Source: Apostichopus japonicus
Taxonomy: Eukaryota > Echinodermata > Holothuroidea > Aspidochirotida > Stichopodidae
DNA: 64,000 nt
Direction: 5' to 3'
Assembly (NCBI RefSeq): GCF_037975245.1
Contig: NC_092575.1
Location: 9,332,001-9,396,000 of the forward strand
A model generated the notes under the pieces. The model saw only the letters and a list, made by a program, of their open reading frames with translations. It did not search any database and was not told the DNA's origin. Within the stretch, counting starts at the first letter, position 1; each line of letters opens with the position of its first letter. The translations under genes were made by a program, and so were the position numbers. Below, piece by piece: positions 24,780 through 36,480 of this stretch.

Positions 24780-25480
24780 GTTATTTAATATATACTGTAC
24801 ATAGCATTGCAGAAAAGTCCACCAAGGTATAACTATTGTTGCCTTCAAGTTATCAGAAAGGTCCATAATCAGCCGTGTACCTAGATTTAAGTTCATCCAC
24901 ATTTTACTCTAATTTTAAAAGTGCATGCTTTCATAGTTTTGCACCTTTGAATAATATTAGCAAATTTAATTATACTGTAACACTGCAGAAAAGTCCATCA
25001 AGTTTTCACTATTGTTGCCATCATGTGATCAACAAGGATAGTACTCACATGTGTACTTCAAATGACCTTTGTCCTCCACAGAAAACAACAGCAGTTTGTA
25101 CTGAAAAAAGGCAATCTACATACTACATATGAAGTTCATACCTGTTCACACCTGTGACCTCTGACCTCAGTCAGAACTAATTTTTTTCCCTTGTACTCTC
25201 TGAAGTGGATTCACATACCAAGTACGAGGTTAATTCAAGCTTTAAATGGTGATATATCATGTTTACAAGGTTTTGAGGCTTTGACTGAGCTATTAACCTT
25301 TTAGCAGCTTTGAGCCTTTGACCTCTTCAAAGAACAATATATAGTTTTTGTACTCACTAAGGGTAACGCGCATACAAAGTATGAGGTGTATCCAAGCTTT
25401 ACCAGTAGTGTCATGGCCTTCAGACCTTAACCTCTGTTGATCTCAAATGGCCTTTGATAACTCAAAAAAATAAAATGAAT
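24780..25480 (+). repeat. GACCTTTGAC-type dispersed repeat cluster
   Basis: Several units. Two share GCAGAAAAGTCCA(C/T)CAAG and ACTATTGTTGCC (24810-24845, 24985-25025). Later units carry CAAATGACCTTTGTCC, TACATACTACATATGAAGTT and a GACCTCTGACCTCAG segment. The cluster is AT-rich and non-coding. Confidence 0.6.
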
Positions 25481-25759
25481 AATTACCAATCTTGTATTTA
25501 TTTATATGGATTTATGCAAAGCAAGCTTAAAGTAGAACGATAGTGACAGAAAAAAAATCTCTCATTTTCATATATAATGTAGTTTATATGTTACCAAGCA
25601 ACATATTTTTTTAATTTTCACATAGCACACCGGAAAGTTATAAACCAGAATGAAAACATTTCATGGTTCCTTGCTGCTGTTCATTAGTTCCATTCATAGG
25701 GAAATTTCTAACAAAGCCCTAATACAACAACAGTAATTTATGCTCACAAACTTTTGTTG

Positions 25760-27240
25760 CCAAAGTAATGCTAAGCCCTGATATCAATTGCAACACACAT
25801 CAGTGTGTGAAGACTATCTACCATTATCATCATACCAAGTTTGACGAAATTCCGACTAGTAATAGTAGCCAAGTAATTGCAATTTGGAGTATTTCACGTT
25901 TGACCCCATGACCTCATTAATATTCATGATATGAGCACCAAAATGAACAGGGTTAATCTACTTACTATGGGCCACCCACTCACCAAGTATGGTAATGATT
26001 GGTCATTCCCTTGTTGAGTTATTGTGCATACAAACTTTTCATAACGAAATAATGCTAGGCCCCCCCCCCTTATAAACATGCATGATATCAATTGCAACAC
26101 ACATCAGTGTATGGAGACTATCTACCAATATCATCATACCAAGTTTGACGAAATTCCAATAAATAGTAGCCAAGTTATTGCAACTTGGGAGTTTTTCACG
26201 TTTGACCCGTGACCTCATTAATATTTTTTAACTTTGACCTCGTATAACTTCGCACACAAAGGTCACACAGGGGTCAACCTATTGACATTTATGATCAGAA
26301 GGTACCTTTGACATCTGAAAATAGCATCGAAACTGTAAAAATGCCCAAAACACGAAAAGGTCACCAGAGGTCAAATTGAGGTCAAGGGTCACCCAGATGC
26401 GGGGTGACAACTGGATTACATTGAAGCAACTCCCAACCTTAACGGACAGTTCGTTCTCAAGTTATCACAAAAATACTAGTTTTTTTATCATTAATTGACC
26501 TTTGGTGACCTCGGATCACATGACCGTTAAGTTTGAAAATATTCCCCTATACCATTTGCAACTTGTCCCAAAATATCAACCGTGTCACACCTTGGAACTG
26601 AGAGTTATTGCATTAAATGTCTGAAAATTAACTTTGACCTCGTATAACTCCGCACACGAAGGTCACACGGGGGTCAACCCATTGACATTTATGATCAGAA
26701 GGTACCTTTGACATCTGAAAATAGCATCAAAACTGTAAAAATCCACAAAACATGAAAAGGTCACCAGAGGTCAAGGGTCACCCAGATGTGGGTCGACAAT
26801 TGGATTACACTGAAGCAACTCCCAACTTTAACGGACAATTCGTTCTCAAGTTATCGCAAAAATACTAGTTTTTTAACATTAATTGACCTTTGGTGACCTC
26901 AGATCACATGACCGTTAAGTTTCAAAATGTTCCCCTAACCAGTTCACAACTTGTCCCAAAATATCAACCTTGTCGCACATTGGCACTGGGAGTTATTGCA
27001 GTTTTAGTATTTTGGGTTTTTGGACCATAACTGACCTTTGTGGGCACCAAAAACAATAGGGTTCATCTACTCACTATGGGCCACCCACCCACCAAGTTTG
27101 ATCATGATCAGTCAATCCCTTGTTGAGTTATCGTGCATACAAGCTAAAGCGTCACACACACACACACACACGCACACACACTCACACACACACACGCCAA
27201 CCTGAATACATAGGTTCCTTTGCTTTTAGCAAGGAACCAA
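25760..27240 (+). repeat. Long dispersed repeat with 400-bp tandem duplication and terminal hairpin
   Basis: Two copies of a GATATCAATTGCAACACACA unit (from 25779 and from 26086) precede two tandem 400-bp units. The tandem units start at 26228 and 26628 with TTAACTTTGACCTCGTATAA and share nearly all of their length. The family tail follows: GGGTTCATCTACTCACTATG, a (CA)n run at 27154-27195 and a hairpin GGTTCCTT..AAGGAACC (27213-27238) before AAAAA. Confidence 0.8.
27154..27195. repeat. (CA)n microsatellite
   Basis: About 20 CA units with a few CG and CT interruptions, just ahead of the terminal hairpin of the dispersed repeat. Other copies of the family have shorter CA-rich stretches at the same place. 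Confidence 0.9.
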
Positions 27241-28849
27241 AAAGGGAATTAAAACATTGTTTTTTCGTCTCCGTAATTTAAGAATTTGCAAACACTGCAA
27301 CGACCTTGAACAGCCCTCAGGTCAGTGAATGACGTCACTGTGATGATCTTTTCTGTTGTGCACTGTTCAGTACGGAGCTGTGCATGCATTTCGTGTCAGC
27401 ATAACTGTTATTTTCCGGCGTAATGTTCAAGACATAAATAGATAATGAATATCATGGTGTTTCTTGATTTCTTCACCACGTGTTTACAAGTTTTTTTTAC
27501 GAAATTTGCGGCGATTTCGCAACGATTTCCCAATATCTGAATTCTGAAGAGGTAACTCGCAAGCTGACCCAAAGTAACGTAAATCTCAAGATCACGTTTT
27601 TGGCGGGTTTTATACAGAGTGATGTATGAATGTGCTCACCAGTCAAACTGGCACAATAACAATAGTGATGATAGTCTCAAACGTAGTTTAGTATAACATC
27701 CGAAAGAAAATCCAAAGTTCTAAACAAAGTAGATTCGCTTGTATGCACTAGGCCTACTGTAAAACATAAACGTTCCTTGTTCCGTGCGTCATTAAATCCA
27801 ACAGAAAGGTTTCATTGAGCTTGAAATACAACCGCATTTGAACTCAATCGAGTAGTTAGTCTAGCTCGAACAATTTTCTCACTACATGCAATGCCTATTG
27901 CGTTTATTCACATGCATGCCTCGTGGTTTGGGCTTCAGGAGGAATCGTATTCTAGCCCAACTTCACGTAGGTCCGCAAACGGTACTTTCACACTGTGCAA
28001 ACGTAAGTGACAGTGTGCGCTACCGTAAGTAATACTTACACGATGTTTTGTTTCGCTCGAGCATACACACATTTCCTATTCGTTTTACATTTAAAGTGGT
28101 TTGGAGGGTATGAACACATCTCTGCCCAAAAAACTCTGCCTAAGCAACGTCCATGCCCCAATTGAAATTTGCATGTGGATTCTCTCCTCACATAGTCATT
28201 AGGTTGTTCACGTCTGACATGTCTTCCAGTTCCAACATTTACTGTTACATTTATTGGGATATATATAAATAATGCGGCATAAAAGCATCAATCTTTCAAA
28301 CTTTTTGTACTTTAGTGACCTTGCCACACGCAAATTTCAATTGGGCCTGAGATGGCTCTATGACCGATTATTCCGTAATTTACATTGGGGTAGTCGGCTT
28401 CACTAAAACGACAAGAAAAAGCAGGAACAATAACACCTTATTAAAATTAGACCGTTAAATGTCTCACGCAGTGTATCAAATCTCCTCTCTGGTTTAGGTT
28501 GTTTGTCGAGTCCAATATAGAGTAGGTTGCAACTAAATTTACACACTAAGTGCACACTGCTGAAGTACACTACGCCGAGCTCACTTTGTTATCATCATAA
28601 TGACGTCACATGTCACTGTAGATCATGTGATCATCATATCGCTGTTTGCGAAAAGCCCAATTTTTGTTTAAAAAATCAACGAGTTTAGGAATTTTTTTTA
28701 AGCCTTTCCCAACATCGGATTGACTTGAATTTTCACATGTGTAATATGGAAACCAACTAGAATACTCTTGAATAAAATCGTATTTTTTCGTCGATGCTGA
28801 AAAATCACTATCGTTCATCTTTAACACTTGGAAGTTAGACTTTTAAAGC

Positions 28850-29060
28850 TGTTGACCTCAAAGTTTTCATATTTGGCCGGTGGTGACCTCAAAGACCTTT
28901 GGCCTTGCTCAATGAGGACCAGCAAAGAACAATCCACATACCAAGTTTGAGGATGATGCAAGTTACACCTGGTGAGTAATCCTGTCTACACGCCAAAGCC
29001 TCACATACCCACACATGCACCATCACAATGATTCCTTTTGCCTTCACCCTGAATCCAAAA
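28850..29060 (+). repeat. GACCTTTGAC-type dispersed repeat with terminal hairpin
   Basis: Contains GGTGACCTCAAAGACCTTTG, ACATACCAAGTTTGAGGATG, a short CACA-rich run and a GATTC..GAATC terminal hairpin (29030-29056) followed by AAAA. Confidence 0.65.
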
Positions 29061-30794
29061 AGTAGCAGAATAACTTAGTTTTCAAAATGATGCTCAGCCA
29101 GCCACTGCAGTCTGTCTCAAGAAAGAGAGACCATCTTTGCAGGTTGCAAGTGGCTCCATCTGCCCAAGTTTGCAGACACTACTGGCCTCAAATTAAATAG
29201 TGCTCAATTAAAAGAGGGTTCAGTACTGATCTAACATCTCGAGAAATCTCCCCGGGCAGTTGAGTGATAAGTAGAAAAACAAATATCCACTAAAGGAGAG
29301 AAAAAATATCTCATGATACCCACCAAAATTGAGATTCTTGACCTCAGCACAGAAAGCCTGAGAGTGCCATGTCAGTTTTGTTGATTAACCTGTTAGCTCT
29401 CTGTAAAGAGCTGTAAACCAGATTCTTTGGACAGTTAACCAGCTATTGGAAAAGAAGTGTGTTTGTCTCCCTCTGATTTTTCTGTGGATGCCAGGGAGGG
29501 GGTGGAGGGGATGGGGAGAGTTACAATTTTCCAACAAAAACTAAGGAGATTAGCATAAAAATAGGGACAGTTTGGTGAACTTAAATAAATTCACCAACCA
29601 TTTTGGAGGAAAGGTGTTTGCATGTTTACAACTAAGCCTTTTAGTATAGCCTAACTAGTTCAAAGAAGTGTTCTTTATTGCACGTTCCTAACGCAATAAA
29701 TATAGACCTGGCCCATTTCTGATCTCAATTAGCAAAAACTTTAGAAGTCAAATATCACATTCAATTTGATTTGCCTCAGGAACTGGGAGACTCCAGGTAA
29801 ATGCAGTCCTGAGAGTGTGCTAAGTCTGCCTGTGAACAATGCATTTCCTAAACCCAAAGGTTTGTTTTCCAGATGAAACACTCAGCACTTCATGGCTAAA
29901 GTTGTTGTAGTGATGTTCTTGGGGTGTGTGCTATCATGTTTCGAATACGCCTGGGCCGAGTTTGGAATAGAACACATTCGTTCTTGATACCTACTATGCA
30001 GTTTACAGGCCTACAACAAGGTAAATGCAAAATTGGACCACTCACCAAAGTATACCACTAGTCCGGAAGGCATTTTGTAACACTAACGACTAGGCTATTG
30101 CACTTGTGAATTCCCTTACCCTTAACATAACCCTACAAGTATACAGTAGTAAAGGCTTCATAATTGACGCACCTTCAAATATTAACTGGCAACGATCAAC
30201 GAAGCAGAGTTACATATTTCATGAGTTTGAATCCATTTCAGCTATGTGCTGATCAATTTGTGTTTGTTTTATGCTTTAAACTCCCCTCCCCCCAATTTTG
30301 CACATATTTTTGGGATTTGGAATCTTACTCCCAAAAAATAAGCAATATTGGTTATAACCACAGCATGATACCACTATCTCTGGGACCTGATCGGTCTGAG
30401 CTTAGGGGCTCAGAGCAATGAACATTCAGAGTCAATTGATGTATACTTACAAGTTACACAAAAGTTAACAGTTAGCTTATCAAGGAATGTGTCAATTTAG
30501 GGGTATGAAAGAACTTGACACTGCAGACATTTTGCGGTCAAGTTCTGCTCAATTGTACGTTGCATATACAAAGAACAATAAATATTTTGAGATCCACACA
30601 TATCAAAATCACACTGTTGAGTGATGTGGATTTTTTCCTTTAAAGACATCGTTGATCATATCCTTAAGTGCGTCAATTACGAGCCCACCATGCTACTACA
30701 AGTAGTAGATGTACTAGTATTTTTAACTTAAATGATGCTTACACTTACAGTAGTTTGACTTTCAGCTATAACCAAAGTGTACTGTAACAATTAC

Positions 30795-31223
30795 CTGTTT
30801 ATTTCTCTCCACAAGGAAATCAAACTGACATAATTTGAGAACGGCAAGGGCCCTTATTACCTCAAAAGTTGTTTTACTTTTGTAGGCTTCTTTAGCATCC
30901 GAGAAAGTCAAGTCAAGCTTAGAGAGTTCAACTGTCTGCGACTGAATTGTGGTTAGAGGTGTAGGCCTAGGCCTAATGCCTTCATTGCTGGAGTTAGCAT
31001 TAGGCAACGCGTAAGGTCCTACATTGGCGTTAACGGTATGGCTTTCATTTACAACAGAAACGTTCTCCGTATCTTTAGGCCTACCGATAGTCCATCTTGT
31101 AGCAACAATAGGTTTTCGCCACGCTGGTTTTGACGAAAATTTGCTAATACGATTTATATTGTATCGTGAAATACAACATGCGGTAGATCTTAGACATTTC
31201 CACTTAACACAACAGTATGCCAT
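30795..31223 (-). CDS. PRODH: PRODH exon 1: start codon and mitochondrial presequence
   Basis: This exon encodes 143 codons from ATG at 31223 to ERNKQ, with donor CAG/GTAATT, phase 0. An in-frame TGA at 31251-31253, ten codons upstream, supports this start. The first ~45 residues (MAYCCVKWKCLRSTACCISR, then Arg, Lys and Ser-rich) carry no acidic residues, as expected of a mitochondrial targeting peptide. A low-complexity linker follows. LDLTFSDAKEAYKSKTTFEV and IRALAVLKLCQF match the human VDFGNAQEAYRSRRTWEL and ARSLLVLRLCAW region. The enzyme oxidises L-proline to pyrroline-5-carboxylate with FAD at the inner mitochondrial membrane, passing electrons to the respiratory chain (family knowledge). 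Confidence 0.96.
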
Positions 31224-32816
31224 TTGTCCTAGAGTGTACGTAATCTCCCTTCATAACATGTAAATGCGGAGAGTGTTGTCGATACACATTCTTCTATTTC
31301 TAAGCTTATGCAACATACATCCGCTAATATGGCGTGATATGTCGAACCATGCACCGAGGAAAGCCGATTGGAAAGTCATATCCTCATTCCTACGTTTGGA
31401 GAAGTGAAATCGCAATTAATCAAAACCATGAACTGAAGATCCATTGTCTGTAAATCGCAGATACATTAATTCAATCCAATCGTTATTTGGTTCTGTTCAA
31501 TCATGGAGGTAAAACAAACCTCCGTGGTTCAATGAAGATCAAAAGAGTGCCTCAATCTATGTCGAATTCGAAGTTTCGAACGAGTGTATGTTTGTGAATA
31601 AAATCTGACTTGCTACTTGACAATGCTTAGACACATACACATAACACCCGTACTGTTTGCGTGTAACTAGATAGGTTGTTAACAACGAGAATGATCTGTA
31701 AACTTTACACACTCTCGTCTCTATTTCGTAACTGACACACCTCCAACTAGCCCACTTATGTCAACTATAGGATTCACAGTCAGGTCAAGTTTGTTTACGT
31801 TACCATTTGGTTCGCGTGGTGAAATTTTGGGTTTGTGGTTCGTGCACATAGACCATGGGCCAAGTATTAAATATCGTTCTATTTCTTCATTTTCCTGACC
31901 GACCTCTGGTAACTACCCATTTTTTTGTCTGAGGGGAGATAACTAATAGAAAAACTCATAGAATAAGAATTCATAACTCGGCAAAGCCGAAAGTTGCACA
32001 CTGATTGGTATTCACAATTAATGGAAATTAAGCATATCAACAGCGCCCTCTACTCAATAAAATGAAAACCATGTACAAACGTATGGGGAAAAGACAACTG
32101 CAAATTTGTGATAAATTTATTTTTGGTATATTAATTAGCAATAATAATACTAATAATTAACAATATAAGTTATTATAATGATAATAATAATAATGAATGA
32201 TAATAATATTAATAATAATCATCATTACCATGCTTTATTTGCTGTTATTAACTGCCAGGATTATTCAGGCTGATTCAGAAACAGAGTTCCACCTCTAATA
32301 TCAATTTCACACACTGCAAGCATAATGTCTGATCATTCTACCCCCATGATACTCCATTGTTATCTACTATTTAATTTCATATTTTACATCTTGTGTCATC
32401 TTTTTTTCACATCACACCAACTCATGAAGATTTGCATGTTTCCACGGATCGTATCGCAGAAATGTATAATACAAGCAAAGAACTAAAAAGGACTCGTCAT
32501 TTCTAGTATCATACAAGCCATATCGCAACTGCTGCTACCATCGAATGTAAGATGATCTGGAGGGATCACTCCACAGTACGAAAACGTACCAACATGTTAT
32601 GTGATTTAACATATTATTTAACCCTTCGAAGAGATAAGCGTTCCGTAGATAACAGAATGCCACTATAACGGGCATTTACGGTAAGTTTGACAATTATTAT
32701 TTATGTTTGGATGATAACGATGTTTAGATTTACTTTCCGTCTCATAAAAACAGCCTGATCTGTGTGGACCCTGGCTATTATTTGAACATCTACTGTCAGA
32801 GTCGTATAGATTCCTT
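31224..32816. other. PRODH 5' flank, probable UTR and promoter; otherwise unassigned
   Basis: The 5' UTR and promoter of PRODH should lie here, but I can point to no certain TATA box or transcription start. Local GC is somewhat higher near 31300-31850. An AT-rich AATAATAAT run occurs at 32140-32225. No other exon was recognised. Confidence 0.5.
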
Positions 32817-32941
32817 ACGTCTATGGTAGGCCATACGGGAAATAATTGCTGATTACACTGTGGCGCAACTTAATTTGCAGTGCCAACTAAACAAATATGG
32901 TCTTTATTCTATTTAATGCCTGTATTAATTTTATTTTTTGC

Positions 32942-33030
32942 CCGGTATTAATTCTATTTAATACCGGCTTATGAAGCTGCATGGTGATTGGCTGAGAATT
33001 AATGCCGGTATTGAATAGAATTAATACCGG
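32942..33030. repeat. Pair of mutually inverted palindromes
   Basis: The segments 32942-32967 and 33005-33030 each begin CCGGTATT and end AATACCGG, and each is close to the reverse complement of the other. The DNA could fold as one long hairpin or two small ones. Confidence 0.8.
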
Positions 33031-33225
33031 TATACCATTAATTCGTACGGATTTTATATCACCTCTCCTACCTCTCCTCTTCCCCTGTTCGTTTCTTTCT
33101 TTCTTCTCTTCATCCCTTGTCTACTAATCCCCTTACAACTATCTCTTTGTGTTCACCATGCTCATTAACCTGTCTGTATTCTGTGCGTGTTTTTGTCCCT
33201 TCTGTTACTACTTGTCATTTTGCAT

Positions 33226-33256
33226 TTGAAGAAAATCCTGCTAGAATCGAAACGTC
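33226..33256 (+). ncRNA. Hammerhead-ribozyme-like core (degenerate)
   Basis: Box 1 is TTGAAGA at 33226-33232, where active forms have CTGANGA. Box 2 is GAAACGTC at 33249-33256. The linker between should form stem II, but here it is imperfect. The first base of box 1 is changed, so activity is doubtful. Confidence 0.4.
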
Positions 33257-33423
33257 GGGCCAACTTACTTTTACACATTCTCCTACACATGCAGGCTCTC
33301 TGGTGGATAAGCAGTTTGCTAACAGTTTTATTTTATTTGGATTTTAAATCAGCAATTATTTTCCGTATGGCCTACCATAAACGTGAAGAAACGGCAAGTG
33401 CTAGGAAGGTGTGCAGGTTTCAG

Positions 33424-33468
33424 CCACTGATCTGTACACTAACAGTTAGTTAGTGTACAGATCAGTGG
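33424..33468. repeat. Perfect 20-bp inverted repeat, 5-nt spacer
   Basis: The arms 33424-33443 (CCACTGATCTGTACACTAAC) and 33449-33468 are exact reverse complements. There is no U-run or gene beside it that would suggest a terminator. Confidence 0.9.
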
Positions 33469-33833
33469 TTTCAGCCAATCACTGCCAAGCACCCCTAATC
33501 AACATGTCTGCGCCCATAGATTAAAAAAAAAAAAAACAGTGAGAAAAGCGGAGTCGAGAAGAATGCCTTCAAGTCCGACTCCGACTCCAAATGGCGAGAA
33601 GTCGATTCGGGAGCTTTTGAAAGTGATGAAGAAGTCCGAATTTCGATATAGCTTACTTAGTAGTAGTAGTAGTAGTATAGTAGTAGCAGTATAGTAGGAG
33701 TAGTAGTGGTGGTAGTGGTGGTAGTAGTGGTGGTGGTGGTAGTGGTGGTGGTGGTAGTAGTGGTGATGGTGGTGGTGATGATGATGGTGGTGGTGGTGAT
33801 GGAGGTGGTAGTAGTAGTATTAGTAGTATTAGT

Positions 33834-34130
33834 CAAGGGCGTTGGAACCGGGGGGCTGGGGGCGCCAGCCCCCCTCCCCAGTGAAAAATGTGGAGGGGCG
33901 GAAGTATTATTCCGCCCCCCGCTTCGCAAGTCAGAAAACCCCTTTTTTCATTTCCAAATGAGAAAAAAATCTCATTTGGAGCACCAAATTGCATCTAAGG
34001 CCAGGTGAAAATGCAAAATTAATATACAAAATGGAGTGGTTGGGTTGAAGTATGTATACCCCTCCCCCAGGCCGGCCATCAGTCTTCAGCCCCCCCCCCC
34101 ACTCAAAAGTACCTTCGTACGCCAATGACG
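33834..34130. mobile_element. hAT-type MITE inserted in the GTA array
   Basis: The ends CAAGGGCGTTGGAACC and CTTCGTACGCCAATGACG are degenerate inverted repeats of the 23747-24100 family. GTATTAGT occurs on both sides (33826-33833, 34131-34138), compatible with an 8-bp duplication. Internal sequence (AAATCTCATTTGGAGCACCA, then AATTGCATCTAAGGCCAG) matches the sibling element. Confidence 0.82.
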
Positions 34131-34162
34131 GTATTAGTAGTAGTAGTGGTAGTAGTAGTAGT

Positions 34163-34193
<31 letters not shown>

Positions 34194-34236
34194 TGTAGTA
34201 GTAGTAGTAGTAGTAGTTGTAGTAGTGGTAGTAGTA

Positions 34237-34847
34237 CAGTGCTGCCAAGTCACCCGCTTTGGGCGGGTGTCACCCGCATTTTCGGGTCGTCTCCCGCTCA
34301 CCCGCCCATCTGTCCGAATCTCCCGCATTTTCCAAAAAACTCCCGCATTTTTGAAGAATCTCCCGCATTGTAGGCCCACAGAGTTTTTCCTGTGAAAGTG
34401 TATCATTGCTAGCGTGAAATTCATTTCATCACACCAAAATGCGAATTTATCTCAGAACCGCCAGGATCGGAAATTACTCAAAGCCGATCGTGCTAAATAT
34501 GCCCGGCTGAAAGCAACGTTACCTATACGATTCGTGAAAAATAATACCGTTACGACTCACGTGAACGCTACAGCGTCCGCAAAATTTCAGAGATTTTTTT
34601 TATTTCAAGATATTTTTTCCTCTGGAATGAAAAAAAATAGACACAATACATATATGGAGACAGTATAGATTCAGCTTAGATGACCCGGGAAGTGATGTTT
34701 CCGGCCATCTGAGGGGCCGTAAGATCCCAAAATTTTCTTGTACGCTTCGCGCCAACCCATGGTGGCGCTCCGCTTAGATGGTGTACGTAACCAACAGCAC
34801 CAGACAATTTTCACGGGCCTAAAAAACATCTGACCTTGGCATCTCTG
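34237..34847. mobile_element. hAT-like element (CAGTGCTGCCAAG ends) in the GTA array
   Basis: The left end is CAGTGCTGCCAAGTCACCCG and the right end is CCTTGGCATCTCTG, inverted. Repeated CTCCCGCATTTT motifs lie at 34290-34370. The flanking GTAGTAGTA cannot be told from the microsatellite. A segment TTTTCTTGTACGCTTCGCGC plus CATGGTGGCGCTCCGCTTAG is shared with other hAT-like elements here (22.7, 36.6 and 54.4 kb). Confidence 0.78.
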
Positions 34848-34888
34848 GTAGTAGTAGTAGTAGAAGTAGTAGTAGTAGTAGTAGTGGT

Positions 34889-36480
34889 GGTTGATCTCAA
34901 TTTGTGTAGTCTCTTCCACTTGTTTCAGCATAGCTATACTGTAGGCTTTAAAAGTAACGTTCGTCTTTCGTCATGTTTATGACTATGGGACAACTTGAAC
35001 AAACTTGGCTAGGCCTATGAACAGTTTTATGTTGTCTATGCCAACAACAGTTGGGTAAATTGGTTTCGTTAACACAACAACGTGAAGAATACTGGTTGGT
35101 AAGTCAGAATACCAATACATTTAAGATGGCAAAACATTAAACATCTCGAAAATGGTTTCTTTAAAGTATTGTCTGGTAGCCCTGAGAAGTTACCTATAAA
35201 TGATAAATAACATCATGTTGTTGTTAAATATGAGAACGCCAATGTTGCATTTGACAGAGGAACGATTTTTTATTCGTGTAAGATGGATATTACAAATATT
35301 CTTTGAACAGTACATAACATGACGTCATCTACGCTAATGCAGATTGCGACATAACCCAAGCTCCATACAATTCCTACAGTAATCACAATATAAATCGCGT
35401 TTGAATTCAGATTAATTTCTTCCTTAATTTTCGGTGAAATTTCTTATAAATTATTTATGTTTTTAAAAAATTGTTAAGCCGTCATATATGTATACATCGG
35501 GATTCCATGATTTTGTGTAACACAAGATTAGTTTGAACAACAGACTCTTCGTTGTTTATACATCGCGCTGTCCAGCTCTAACGTGAAGAATGATCGCATG
35601 TAGGCTACCTTTATGATTACAATCGAACAGTTCTGCGAAGCCTATGCTTCTCGGTACTACATTCTGCTCTGACATCGACTCCGCCAAGTTTCATCTATCA
35701 GTATTCCAAACACTTTTCAAGTTTCCTTTTACTGTAAAGTTGATCCGTGACTTTTATTTCAGCGATTTAGAAGAACAGTTTATGAACTGTGGTTTGAGTG
35801 TGAGAGTGAATTACGTGCATCGCTATGTAAGTACAGTATACCAACTGGGCATGGTAGGCTATATTCGTTCGCGATGTACGTAATATATAATAGGCAATTA
35901 CTTGTGCATGTAAAGGTGAGGGCTATGTATTTGCTGCTGAAATGGGAGTGCTAACTTCAAGTCGTTCGTTCTGCCTATTAGCCTGCACTACGTCAATCAC
36001 GAAAGTGATGCGTTCGAACGAAAGGTGCTTTTGGTGAGAAACTAGTGAATTTGAAAACCAGATTTCTACAAGAAGAAAATGTCGAATGGGGAAAAAATTC
36101 ACATGGTTAGAAAAAGAAAAAATAAGAACTTTGGGGACAATGTATCAAAATCTTCCGCCAGGCAATTCCTTTAAGTCATTTTCCTACTGGCTATAAGTCA
36201 GAATTCCCGCAATATAATTTAAGGAGTTTTGAGACAAGTTTGCTGTTGTTGCTACTAGGATTTTTTTTGGAAGATCATGAGATGCTCTTACAACCTGAGA
36301 TTATCATTGTGTAAAATATCGCTTTGATTTAAGCAGTGTAATGGAGTAACTAATAGCAATATTTTTTCTTGCACCAATCTGCAGCTAAAAGACAAAATAA
36401 ATAATGGGGCAAATGGCGGTAATCGGGTAGCGGTTCAAAGTAGCAGTAAGGTACTGTATAGGCATAGTATATGCCTAGTA
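34889..36480. other. No recognised feature
   Basis: AT-rich sequence. A 79-codon plus-strand ORF at 35644-35883 (starting MLLGTTFCSDIDSAKFHLSV) has no recognised domain or splice partner, and I do not call it a gene. Confidence 0.5.

Larger units (their letters stand above)
20950..30794 (-). other. PRODH: PRODH intron 1 (9.8 kb), rich in repeats
   Basis: It holds two hAT MITEs (22681-23073, 23747-24100) and a long dispersed-repeat region (25010-27240). In 20950-22670, 27240-28840 and 29060-30790 I see no exon matching PRODH and nothing else I recognise. A minus-strand ORF at 28606-28827 starts with a plausible ATG, but no splice partner or family was found. Confidence 0.8.
32817..33384. mobile_element. 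Penelope-like fragment bounded by 38-bp inverted repeats
   Basis: The sequences at 32817-32854 and 33347-33384 are inverted copies differing at about two positions (ACGT(C/T)TATGGTAGGCCATA, CGG(G/A)AAATAATTGCTGATT). Inside are paired GTATTAATTCTATT palindromes and, at 33226-33256, TTGAAGA..CGAAACGTC. The latter resembles the catalytic boxes of the hammerhead ribozyme carried in the terminal repeats of Penelope-like retroelements (established for the group). Downstream GGTGGATAAGCAGTTTGCTA is a shared tail also seen in degenerate form near 47800. No reverse transcriptase remains. Confidence 0.5.
33658..34880. repeat. (GTA)n/(GTG)n microsatellite, interrupted by two MITEs
   Basis: Blocks of GTA/GTG repeats at 33658-33833, 34131-34236 and 34848-34888 are parts of one array separated by the elements at 33834-34130 and 34237-34847. 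The long Val-, Ser-, Thr- or Tyr-runs read from these blocks are not genes. Confidence 0.88.

Noticed and set aside
33424-33468. Rho-independent terminator
   Set aside because: It is a perfect hairpin, but there is no U-run, and such terminators do not apply to animal nuclear DNA.
33657-34424. ORFs with long Val, Ser, Thr or Tyr runs
   Set aside because: They come from the GTA/GTG microsatellite read in different frames.
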